A DNA stretch of 6,306 nucleotides from Chloroflexota bacterium (GTDB lineage Bacteria > Chloroflexota > Anaerolineae > Promineifilales > Promineifilaceae). This document shows, piece by piece, positions 1 through 5,259 of the stretch; within the stretch, counting starts at the first letter, position 1; every line of letters starts with the position of its first letter. The notes below the pieces were generated by a model, which saw nothing but the letters and a program-made list of their open reading frames with translations, searched no databases and had not been told where the DNA came from. Location: the NCBI GenBank assembly GCA_020353135.1, contig CP070688.1, forward strand, positions 545,587 through 551,892, in the 5' to 3' direction. Position numbers and translations under genes: made by a program.

Positions 1-98
1 CACGCCTCATTTTTGCCGTCTGGCTTTCCGGTCTATCATGCAGTTACTCAAACTTGCCCAACGAAACATGCATTTTGGTCTCTTGCGCAGCAGGAAGT

Positions 99-323
99 TT
101 AGTGAGCATTCGCCCTTCTGACCACATTGCTAATGCTCTCCCCAAGGATATCAGCCAGCGTCGCCGCGCGATCGACTGCTTCCTCAAGGGGCGTTCCCGG
201 TTCGATGTCGGACTCCGCGAAATCGAAGGCGGCGATCTCCAATTTGACAGCCCCGGCCGGCGGACATTGCCGGAGATTTGGGGCAAAGGGGAGTCGAAGA
301 GTTGCGTTTGAGCAGGCAGGAAG
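99..323 (-). pseudogene. Probable gene remnant (C-terminal fragment, no start codon)
   Basis: On the minus strand an uninterrupted frame of 74 codons runs from just after a TAG (324-326) to a TAA stop (99-101). It contains no ATG or GTG; the only possible start is an internal TTG near position 156. The translation is protein-like. A Pro-rich start is followed by the stretch AAFDFAESDIEPGTPLEEAV, then an acidic amphipathic helix-like segment (DRAATLADILGESI) and a basic end (VVRRANAH). Codons begin with G very often (GNN pattern) and third positions are mostly G or C, as expected for a real reading frame; the antisense frame is basic and less convincing. I do not recognise the family. The simplest reading is the 3' end of a gene whose 5' part was deleted or replaced by the AT-rich sequence beginning near 324. 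It could also be a small gene with a TTG start, or chance. Confidence 0.35.
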
Positions 324-330
324 CTATAAT
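302..330 (+). promoter_or_regulatory. Candidate sigma-70-type promoter
   Basis: A perfect TATAAT lies at 325-330, with TTGCGT (three of six consensus bases) at 302-307 and a 17-base spacer. It sits at the junction between the coding-like remnant and the AT-richer leader and points toward the gene at 674. If used, it would give a 5' untranslated leader of about 335 bases. The -35 match is weak and TATAAT can occur by chance in AT-rich DNA, so this is a candidate only. Confidence 0.3.
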
Positions 331-507
331 TTAAGCTATTCCTCTCATAATTATATTGGAAACAAACATGCGGTAGCGGGTATATCCGATCCTGGCGACC
401 GACCTGATCTCTCTAGAGGCGCGTCGAATCTGCTTGGGGCCAGGGAAGTGCCGTATTGTTGCTTGCCTCGTCTGGTGATAATAATGTGCCATCGGGATTA
501 ATAAGCC

Positions 508-519
508 ATTCGATCGAAT
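508..519. repeat. 12-base perfect palindrome
   Basis: ATTCGATCGAAT is identical to its own reverse complement. It ends 10 bases before the orphan Shine-Dalgarno sequence at 530. A perfect 12-base dyad in a leader is compatible with an operator for a dimeric regulator, but no second copy or known consensus is evident in the window. Confidence 0.3.
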
Positions 520-529
520 ACGAAATACC

Positions 530-554
530 AAGGAGGTAACCAGTGGAAACCTGA
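530..554 (+). promoter_or_regulatory. Orphan consensus Shine-Dalgarno with three-codon mini-ORF
   Basis: AAGGAGG at 530-536 matches the anti-Shine-Dalgarno end of 16S rRNA very well. Six bases later comes GTG (543-545), followed by GAA, ACC and a TGA stop (552-554), so translation starting here would make only three residues. No longer frame starts at suitable spacing. It may be a minimal upstream ORF, the damaged start of a former gene, or a ribosome standby site in the leader of the gene at 674. Confidence 0.3.
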
Positions 555-615
555 ACCCAGTAAATAATCCAAAAAGATTTGCGACCTGCCTGAAAACCTT
601 TTGCTAGCAGAACAC

Positions 616-647
616 TCGTCGAAGCAAAACCCTTGCAGCTTCGATGA
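616..647 (+). other. Stem-loop in the mRNA leader of the 674-2689 gene
   Basis: Arms 616-625 (TCGTCGAAGC) and 638-647 (GCTTCGATGA) pair over 10 bp with a single G-U wobble and enclose a 12-base loop. The stem ends 15 bases before the AAGGAG at 663-668. No U-tract follows, so it is not an intrinsic terminator. Its position suits an effect on mRNA stability or ribosome access. Confidence 0.45.
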
Positions 648-662
648 AGACATAAACAGAAC

Positions 663-668
663 AAGGAG
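663..668 (+). promoter_or_regulatory. Ribosome binding site for the 674-2689 gene
   Basis: AAGGAG lies five bases upstream of the ATG at 674. It supports this start over the in-frame ATG at 713 (residue 14), which has no good Shine-Dalgarno before it. Confidence 0.8.
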
Positions 669-673
669 TCAAC

Positions 674-2689
674 ATGTTATCTAAGCTTCCCTTCTTTCAA
701 CCTGGAAATGGAATGAATTCACCAGAGCGACCACGTTTCAAATGGTTAGTTCTTATTGCTCTTTTGTTGACAATGGTCGCAAGCTTGAGCGCCGCTGGCA
801 GCGCCGTTGCTCACCCTGGAGGTCCAGCCCATCATAATCCCCTTCCAGAACACGCCACTGACGTGATGCGGGCTTTTTGGGTCGATCATCATGCACCACA
901 GGACCTTCAAGCACTAAATACGACCGCCTGCGCGGGGGGATTCGCGGACGCCTATCCCTGCAATAACGTCGATCTAGAGGCCTTCCTGCCATTGAACCAG
1001 ATCGGTGGCACTAGTTCGCAGAGCGCCGCCAACGACATCTGGGGCTGGACCGACTCCCTGACGGGTAAGGAATATGCAATTGTCGGACTGGTTTTCGGCA
1101 CTTCGTTCGTGGACATCAGCGATCCGGCCAATCCGATTTACCTGGGTGAGCTGCCTACTCACGGCGCCTTTGGATCCTCTTGGCGGGATATCAAGACCTA
1201 TGCAGATCATGCCTTCATCGTCAGTGAAGCCAACCAGCACGGGATGCAAGTCTTCGATTTGACCCAACTCCGCAATGTGACCAACCCGCCGGTTACCTTC
1301 AGCGAGACCGCTCACTACAACAAGAATGCCAGCGCCCACAATATTGTGATAAACGAGGACAGCGGTTATGCTTACATCGTCGGCGCCGCGGGCAAAAACA
1401 ACTGCAGTGGCGGTCTACACATGGTGAACATCCAGAACCCAACGAACCCGTCTTTTGCCGGCTGCTTCTCGAGCGACGGCTACACCCATGATGCTCAATG
1501 TGTGAACTACAGTGGCCCTGATGCCGATCACCAGGGCAAGGAGATCTGCATCAACTCCAATGAGGACACGGTTACAATCGTGGACGTGACCAACAAGTCA
1601 AATCCGGTACAACTATCGCGCACTGGTTACGGAGGCAGCGAGTATACTCATCAGGGCTGGCTGACCGAGGACCAGATTTATTTCCTGCTGGATGATGAAC
1701 TCGACGAATCGAATTTAGGCCACAATACCCGCACCCGAGTGTGGGATGTCTCCGACCTAGATAATCCCAGCCTGGTCGGCTTCTTTGACAACTCGACGCC
1801 TTCCATCGACCACAACCAATACGTGAAGGGCAACTTCTCATACCAAGCCAACTATCGCTCCGGCCTGCGCATTCTGGACATCACTGACGTCGCGAACGGT
1901 AATCTGTCCGAGGTGGCGTTCTTCGACATCTACCCGGCGGATGACGCCGCACGGTTCAACGCGGCATGGAGCAACTATCCCTACTTCGATTCTGGCATCG
2001 TCGTCGTTAGTGGCATCGAGCAAGGTCTGTTCATCCTGCGGCCAAACCTGGGACCAGTGGACAATCCCCCGACGGTAAACGTGACTGACCCGGCCGAGGG
2101 AGCGACGGTTTCGGGCCTTTCAATACTCGTTGCCGCGACGGCTTCCGACGACAACGGCGTGACACAGGTCGAATTCTTCGTTGATGGGAACTCCATCGGC
2201 GTTGACACAGCCTCCCCGTACAGCATCAATTGGGACAGCACGACGGTCCCAGACGGCGCCCACGTCATCAGCGCCGCGGCTACCGACACCGTTGGCCAGA
2301 CGGGAAGCGACAGCAATAACGTAATAATCGACAACGTGGCTGACCCGACGATGCATGTCGGCGATCTTGATGGCTCCTCTGCCGCCGGCGGGAGAGGTGG
2401 CAAGTGGACCGCCACGGCGACGATCACGGTGCATGATAGCAGCGATGCTCTTGTCGCCAATGCCACGGTCAACGGCTCGTGGTCCGCCGGAGCGAACGGA
2501 GCTGGGTCGTGCGTGACGAACGGTTTTGGCCAGTGTAGCATCACCAAGAACAACATCAGTCGCAACAGCACGTCGGTCACCCTCACCGTGGACAGCGTCA
2601 CGCATGCGTCGCTGGTGTACGCTGCAGGCGACAACCATGATCCCGACGGCGATAGCAATGGCACTGTCATTGTTATACTGAAGCCATAG
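674..2689 (+). CDS. Secreted choice-of-anchor B / LVIVD-repeat protein with Ig-like domain
   Basis: 671 residues. Residues 23-46 form a signal peptide hydrophobic core ending in AVA-H, giving likely Sec export with cleavage after about Ala46. Residues 80-458 match the choice-of-anchor B family. They include a Cys pair (C86, C96) before VDLEAFLPL, the block NDIWGWTD, and repeated LVIVD-type strands such as FVDISDPANPIYLGELP, IVDVTNKSNPV and WDVSDLDNPSLVG, consistent with a beta-propeller. His-centred motifs are also present (SAHN, YTHDAQC with H272, YTHQGW with H326, DHNQY). Residues 464-554 are a bacterial Ig-like domain (NPPTVNVTDPAEGATV, then VEFFVDG). Residues 557-671 form a second beta-rich domain with a Cys pair (C613, C621) ending in the Asp-rich DPDGDSNGT, possibly a metal site. 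No C-terminal membrane helix, LPXTG or PEP-type sorting tail is visible, so it is probably released or held non-covalently. No enzymatic activity is established for the family and I infer none. It is a single-gene unit convergent with the PA14 gene. Confidence 0.95.
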   Translation: MLSKLPFFQPGNGMNSPERPRFKWLVLIALLLTMVASLSAAGSAVAHPGGPAHHNPLPEHATDVMRAFWVDHHAPQDLQALNTTACAGGFADAYPCNNVDLEAFLPLNQIGGTSSQSAANDIWGWTDSLTGKEYAIVGLVFGTSFVDISDPANPIYLGELPTHGAFGSSWRDIKTYADHAFIVSEANQHGMQVFDLTQLRNVTNPPVTFSETAHYNKNASAHNIVINEDSGYAYIVGAAGKNNCSGGLHMVNIQNPTNPSFAGCFSSDGYTHDAQCVNYSGPDADHQGKEICINSNEDTVTIVDVTNKSNPVQLSRTGYGGSEYTHQGWLTEDQIYFLLDDELDESNLGHNTRTRVWDVSDLDNPSLVGFFDNSTPSIDHNQYVKGNFSYQANYRSGLRILDITDVANGNLSEVAFFDIYPADDAARFNAAWSNYPYFDSGIVVVSGIEQGLFILRPNLGPVDNPPTVNVTDPAEGATVSGLSILVAATASDDNGVTQVEFFVDGNSIGVDTASPYSINWDSTTVPDGAHVISAAATDTVGQTGSDSNNVIIDNVADPTMHVGDLDGSSAAGGRGGKWTATATITVHDSSDALVANATVNGSWSAGANGAGSCVTNGFGQCSITKNNISRNSTSVTLTVDSVTHASLVYAAGDNHDPDGDSNGTVIVILKP

Positions 2690-2690
2690 C

Positions 2691-2739
2691 AGCTAAATCT
2701 GGGTAACTGGCGGTATAGGACTTGTGGAGATCATTAGCT
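2691..2739 (+). repeat. Imperfect inverted repeat directly after the stop codon
   Basis: AGCTAAATCT (2691-2700) pairs with AGAT (2728-2731) and TTAGCT (2734-2739), with a two-base CA bulge and a 27-base loop. It begins one base after the TAG of the LVIVD-protein gene. It may be a 3' mRNA structure; the large loop makes it weak. Confidence 0.2.
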
Positions 2740-2748
2740 CTGTTGCGT

Positions 2749-2781
2749 GAACGTGTAAAAAGGCGTCCCTCTTTAGCGTTC
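2749..2781 (+). terminator. Possible weak terminator-like hairpin
   Basis: The outer arms GAACG (2749-2753) and CGTTC (2777-2781) enclose an inner stem AAAAAGG (2757-2763) / CCTCTTT (2768-2774) with one A-C mismatch and a CGTC loop. It lies 60 bases beyond the stop codon of the LVIVD-protein gene. No run of T follows, so termination by this element alone is doubtful. Confidence 0.2.
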
Positions 2782-3012
2782 GACGAAATGTCTCGGCTTA
2801 CCAGCTCTTGCCTTAACAGAGCACTAGTTTCTTGTGGCGGGTCTTGGCACTAATGATGGCGAGGTCCGCTGCAAGATTCTATCCGCTAGCAGCAGCTAAT
2901 CTCTTTGAAGTCTTTTGGCTGCTTCTGGTTCCAATACTAGTGGATTACCAAATGCGGTCCATGGTAAGCGGCTCTGGCGAGTGACTCTGAAGAGCGGCGT
3001 GCAGGCGACTAT

Positions 3013-3044
3013 CGACCAGGCCTGGTTATTTTGCCCATTGGTCG
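3013..3044. repeat. Nested inverted repeats near the 3' end of the PA14 gene
   Basis: CGACCA (3013-3018) pairs with TGGTCG (3039-3044) across a 20-base loop. The left arm also overlaps a perfect 12-base palindrome, ACCAGGCCTGGT (3015-3026). The two pairings compete. On the minus strand this lies 17 bases after the stop codon of the PA14 gene. No T-run follows on either strand. Confidence 0.25.
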
Positions 3045-3060
3045 TTGTGAAAACCGGCCA

Positions 3061-4215
3061 TTAGAATGTCACTGGCACTGACGTCAAGTCGCCACTGACG
3101 GACGTGTAAGCGGCCCAGATCCAGCCGGTCGCGCCCTGGTATACCACTTGCAGCCAGCTGCTATCGGCCGTGCGGCCGACTACCGGCACAACCGTTCCCC
3201 TGGGTAGCTTGGTAATGATCGGGTAAGTGGTGCTCGGACCCTGGCGCATATTGAGGCTATAGGTTAATGTCATAGCGCTGACGCCTGAGTGACCGCTTTC
3301 CGGGCTGCCGGTTTTCTGCCAACCGAATCTGGCCACGGCTACGCCCGTTTCTTCGAAATATTCCACGACAACCGGATAGGTTCCGGCGGCCAGGTCGACG
3401 TCGGCCGAGTTGCTTCGCAAGGCCTGCACGTTCCAATCGTCGATGATCGTATTGCCACCGATAGAGGCCCGGATGCCGTCGTCGCTTTGGGTGGTGAAAC
3501 GGTAACTGCCGGCGTCGAAGAAGATCGAACGAGACCAACGAGCCGAGAAGCGGTCGACGGCGATCGTCAAGGGCGCAGGCGATCCGTAACCCCAGTCGTG
3601 GTCGATGGCCGCTTCATTCCGGGTCACAACGGGATCGCCGAAATGGCTGGTGCCGTTCCAATACTGGGCTAGCCAGGTCGCCTGAGTCGCCGGTGGGGAC
3701 GACGGCGGCGACGTCTGTACGGGGATGATGGCCACGTCGCCCGCGCCATCTAAGGGCGGTCCGATTCGCTGCCAACCCAGCCTCAGCAAGGCCCGGCCGG
3801 TCTCGTCGAAGAAATCGACAGCCATAGAATAGGTACCGCCCACCAAGGACACGGTCACTTCGTTGGTCTGGGGCGGGTGAATGTTCCAGTCGTCGATGAT
3901 GTGCCTCCATCCCAGAAAGACCCGCACCCCATCGTCGCTCTCGGTGAAGAATCGGTAGGTGCCCGGGCTGAAGTCAACATAGGCCGTCCATTCTCCCGAC
4001 CAATAATTGCTCGGGACGCCGGACGCCGGCGAGCCGGAGCCCCAGTCATAGTCTATTACGCCGGTGGTGCCGGTGGCTACCGGCTCGCCCTCCATATTCT
4101 TATTGTCCCAGTAACTAATGGTCCACAGGGCGAGGCTGTTTTGGCCGGCGGCGACGCCAGTGCTCAGGCCTAACAACACGATAACGAACAGAATGAAAAA
4201 GAGTCGTCGGTTCAT
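3061..4215 (-). CDS. Secreted tandem PA14 domain protein with C-terminal SH3 domain
   Basis: 384 residues. The start ATG (4213-4215) has GGAG eight bases upstream. Residues 1-23 are a Sec signal peptide: NRR, then a hydrophobic core, then VAA. Two PA14-type beta domains follow, at about 29-152 and 180-303. They are clear repeats with a 151-residue offset: SDDG at 93-96 and 244-247, IIDDWN at 106-111 and 257-262, GWQ at 147-149 and 298-300. The paired Asp of SDDG is the usual PA14 calcium/carbohydrate-site signature. A Pro/Ser/Thr-rich linker (about 165-179) separates the copies. Residues 316-373 form a bacterial SH3 (SH3_3) domain with the typical LNMRQGPSTTYPII and GWIWAAY motifs, a fold often linked to cell-wall or peptide binding. 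No catalytic domain or membrane anchor is seen, so an extracellular binding role is inferred. It lies 118 bases downstream of the permease genes on the same strand but appears to have its own promoter. Confidence 0.94.
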   Translation of the reverse strand: MNRRLFFILFVIVLLGLSTGVAAGQNSLALWTISYWDNKNMEGEPVATGTTGVIDYDWGSGSPASGVPSNYWSGEWTAYVDFSPGTYRFFTESDDGVRVFLGWRHIIDDWNIHPPQTNEVTVSLVGGTYSMAVDFFDETGRALLRLGWQRIGPPLDGAGDVAIIPVQTSPPSSPPATQATWLAQYWNGTSHFGDPVVTRNEAAIDHDWGYGSPAPLTIAVDRFSARWSRSIFFDAGSYRFTTQSDDGIRASIGGNTIIDDWNVQALRSNSADVDLAAGTYPVVVEYFEETGVAVARFGWQKTGSPESGHSGVSAMTLTYSLNMRQGPSTTYPIITKLPRGTVVPVVGRTADSSWLQVVYQGATGWIWAAYTSVSGDLTSVPVTF

Positions 4216-4223
4216 GGCAGTTG

Positions 4224-4227
4224 CTCC
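4224..4227 (-). promoter_or_regulatory. Ribosome binding site of the PA14 gene
   Basis: On the minus strand GGAG lies eight bases upstream of the ATG at 4213-4215. The signal peptide begins directly at this Met, which agrees with the start. Confidence 0.65.
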
Positions 4228-4291
4228 GTCACTGAATATTGGGTCAGAAACGAACTGGTCTAACAGCTACCCGATCAATCGTCACACACCC

Positions 4292-4320
4292 ATGATACAG
4301 TTATTATTCGGGCGTCGCAA
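4292..4320 (-). promoter_or_regulatory. Candidate sigma-70-type promoter for the PA14 gene
   Basis: On the minus strand TTGCGA (4315-4320, four of six consensus) and TATCAT (4292-4297, five of six) are separated by exactly 17 bases. The predicted transcript start would fall near 4285, about 70 bases before the PA14 start codon. The element lies within the 118-base gap after the permease stop, suggesting separate transcription from the transporter genes. Read-through from upstream is also possible because no clear terminator lies between them. Confidence 0.4.
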
Positions 4321-4333
4321 TGGGTTCCAGGCT

Positions 4334-5209
4334 CTATTCTTTCACGTATGGTTGCCCGAGGGCTTCTGGCTTTGCCGCTCCCCACCTGGTCCGAAACCAC
4401 TTCGTCGACATGAGCAGCAGAACGCCAAGCGTGATGGCGAAAGGCACCATTCGCCAGACATACCTGGAGAAGACGCCAGGCAGCACCAACTGCGGATTGA
4501 GTGAAAGCTGCCACAAGGTGCCAAAAAGCAGCGAGCCGGCCAACAAGATCAAGGGATTCCACATTGAGAAGAAGACCAGCGCCAGGGCGATGAAGCCCCA
4601 GCCCATGATGAAATTATAATTCCAGACTGGATTGTAATCGAGGGAGTAAACCGCGCCGGCAAAGCCCATGAGAATGCCGCCGGTGATGGTGCAGAGGTAA
4701 CGGGTCCTGGCGACGTTTATGCCAGATACTTCAGCCACGGTCGGATTCTCGCCCACCGACCTGATCCGCAAGCCGAGACTGGTCTTTGTGAGTACAAACC
4801 AGGTGATAATCGCCAGGATAAGGCCCACGAAGAAGAAGGGTGACAAACCAAGGATCTTGGGAATTCGCTCCAGCCCCAGCGGGCCGGCGTAAGGGGCGCC
4901 AATATAGGTTGTGAGACCAAATCCGAGTATCCAGATGCCCATGCCGCTGACCACCTGGTCTCCGCCCAACGTGATGGAGAAGAAGCCGTGCAAGAGCCCT
5001 AACAAGGCGCCGATCGCTATCGCCACCAGGAAGCCAAGCAAGTAACTTTCCGTGTTTTGGGCGACGATGAATCCTAGCGTGGCGCCAAAGAGCATCACGC
5101 CTTCGATGCCCACGTTAAGGATCCCGGAGCGCTGGTCGATGAGCTCGCCCAGGGCGGCAATCAAGAATATGGTCGAGGCGTCGAGGCTTCTTATCAGGAA
5201 CTCCGACAT
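4334..5209 (-). CDS. Nucleoside/simple-sugar-type ABC transporter permease (NupQ/YufQ-like)
   Basis: 291 residues, a polytopic inner-membrane permease of the BPD_transp_2 family. It resembles the second permease (NupQ/YufQ) of BmpA-linked nucleoside importers. About eight or nine hydrophobic segments are visible, for example 57-77, 86-104, 123-140, 171-187, 200-217 and 251-268. Family motifs are SGILNVGIEGVML (28-40), GGDQVVSGMGI (82-92), the cytoplasmic coupling loop LGLRIRSVGENPTVAEVSGI (145-164) expected to contact the ATPase, and GWGFIALALVFF (203-214). Length is normal for the family. The start at 5209 is preferred because AGGAG stands seven bases away; a TTG one codon upstream (5210-5212) would leave only four bases. 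It follows the other permease gene after a 50-base gap, so the two are probably co-transcribed and form the membrane heterodimer. Substrate cannot be read from sequence; nucleosides are the likeliest class. Confidence 0.95.
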   Translation of the reverse strand: MSEFLIRSLDASTIFLIAALGELIDQRSGILNVGIEGVMLFGATLGFIVAQNTESYLLGFLVAIAIGALLGLLHGFFSITLGGDQVVSGMGIWILGFGLTTYIGAPYAGPLGLERIPKILGLSPFFFVGLILAIITWFVLTKTSLGLRIRSVGENPTVAEVSGINVARTRYLCTITGGILMGFAGAVYSLDYNPVWNYNFIMGWGFIALALVFFSMWNPLILLAGSLLFGTLWQLSLNPQLVLPGVFSRYVWRMVPFAITLGVLLLMSTKWFRTRWGAAKPEALGQPYVKE

Positions 5210-5216
5210 CAATGCT

Positions 5217-5221
5217 CTCCT
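5217..5221 (-). promoter_or_regulatory. Ribosome binding site deciding the NupQ-like start
   Basis: On the minus strand AGGAG at 5221-5217 is seven bases from the ATG (5207-5209) and four from the preceding TTG (5210-5212). The spacing favours ATG. Confidence 0.65.
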
Positions 5222-5234
5222 CTAGGAATAGCAA

Positions 5235-5252
5235 CTAGCTTTGAGCGGCTAG
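5235..5252. repeat. Small inverted repeat between the two permease genes
   Basis: CTAGC (5235-5239) and GCTAG (5248-5252) form a 5-bp stem with an 8-base loop in the 50-base intercistronic gap. It could be a minor mRNA hairpin affecting relative expression; the short stem could also be chance. Confidence 0.2.
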
Positions 5253-5259
5253 CCATTTG

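Larger units (their letters stand above)
324..673 (+). other. Long non-coding leader region upstream of the 674-2689 gene
   Basis: No frame in this stretch reads like a protein. It is richer in A and T than the flanking genes, particularly around 321-365. Structured elements seen here are a 12-base perfect palindrome (508-519), an orphan consensus Shine-Dalgarno sequence (530-536) and a 10-bp stem-loop (616-647) just before the real ribosome binding site. Together these suggest a 5' untranslated region with possible post-transcriptional control, but I recognise no known riboswitch or leader RNA. Confidence 0.5.
2690..3060. other. Convergent intergenic gap without a convincing gene
   Basis: This 371-base stretch separates the converging ends of the LVIVD-protein gene and the PA14 gene. 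It holds three imperfect inverted repeats (2691-2739, 2749-2781, 3013-3044) and a 43-codon frame (2853-2984, plus) that lacks a good ribosome binding site. None of the hairpins is followed by a U-tract on either strand, so no classical intrinsic terminator is identified. Confidence 0.6.

Noticed and set aside
54..311. Plus-strand frame of 85 codons antisense to the remnant
   Set aside because: It starts at TTG without a ribosome binding site, is rich in Arg, and is in exact codon phase with the better minus-strand frame, so it is likely its shadow.
127..501. Plus-strand frame of 124 codons
   Set aside because: It crosses the coding-like region and the AT-rich leader, has a Ser/Arg-rich low-quality translation and no recognised motif or ribosome binding site.
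585..613. Possible promoter with TTGCGA and TGCTAG near the 674 gene
   Set aside because: The spacing is 17 bases but the -10 match is only about two of six, too weak to call.
413..664. Minus-strand frame in the leader
   Set aside because: Its translation has no domain-like features, and it runs antisense through the leader hairpin and orphan Shine-Dalgarno.
324..673. Known riboswitch or tRNA in the leader
   Set aside because: No recognisable conserved core, CCA end, anticodon-arm pattern or known riboswitch motif was found by eye.
1981..2670. Long minus-strand frame of 229 codons inside the LVIVD-protein gene
   Set aside because: It is antisense to the Ig-like and C-terminal domains, which have clear family motifs; the long frame is a product of GC-rich codon structure.
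3289..3672. Plus-strand frame opposite the PA14 gene
   Set aside because: It is the shadow of a gene with signal peptide, repeated PA14 motifs and SH3 motifs on the minus strand.
5210..5212. TTG as start of the NupQ-like permease
   Set aside because: The ATG directly following has better Shine-Dalgarno spacing (seven versus four bases), and TTG adds only one residue.
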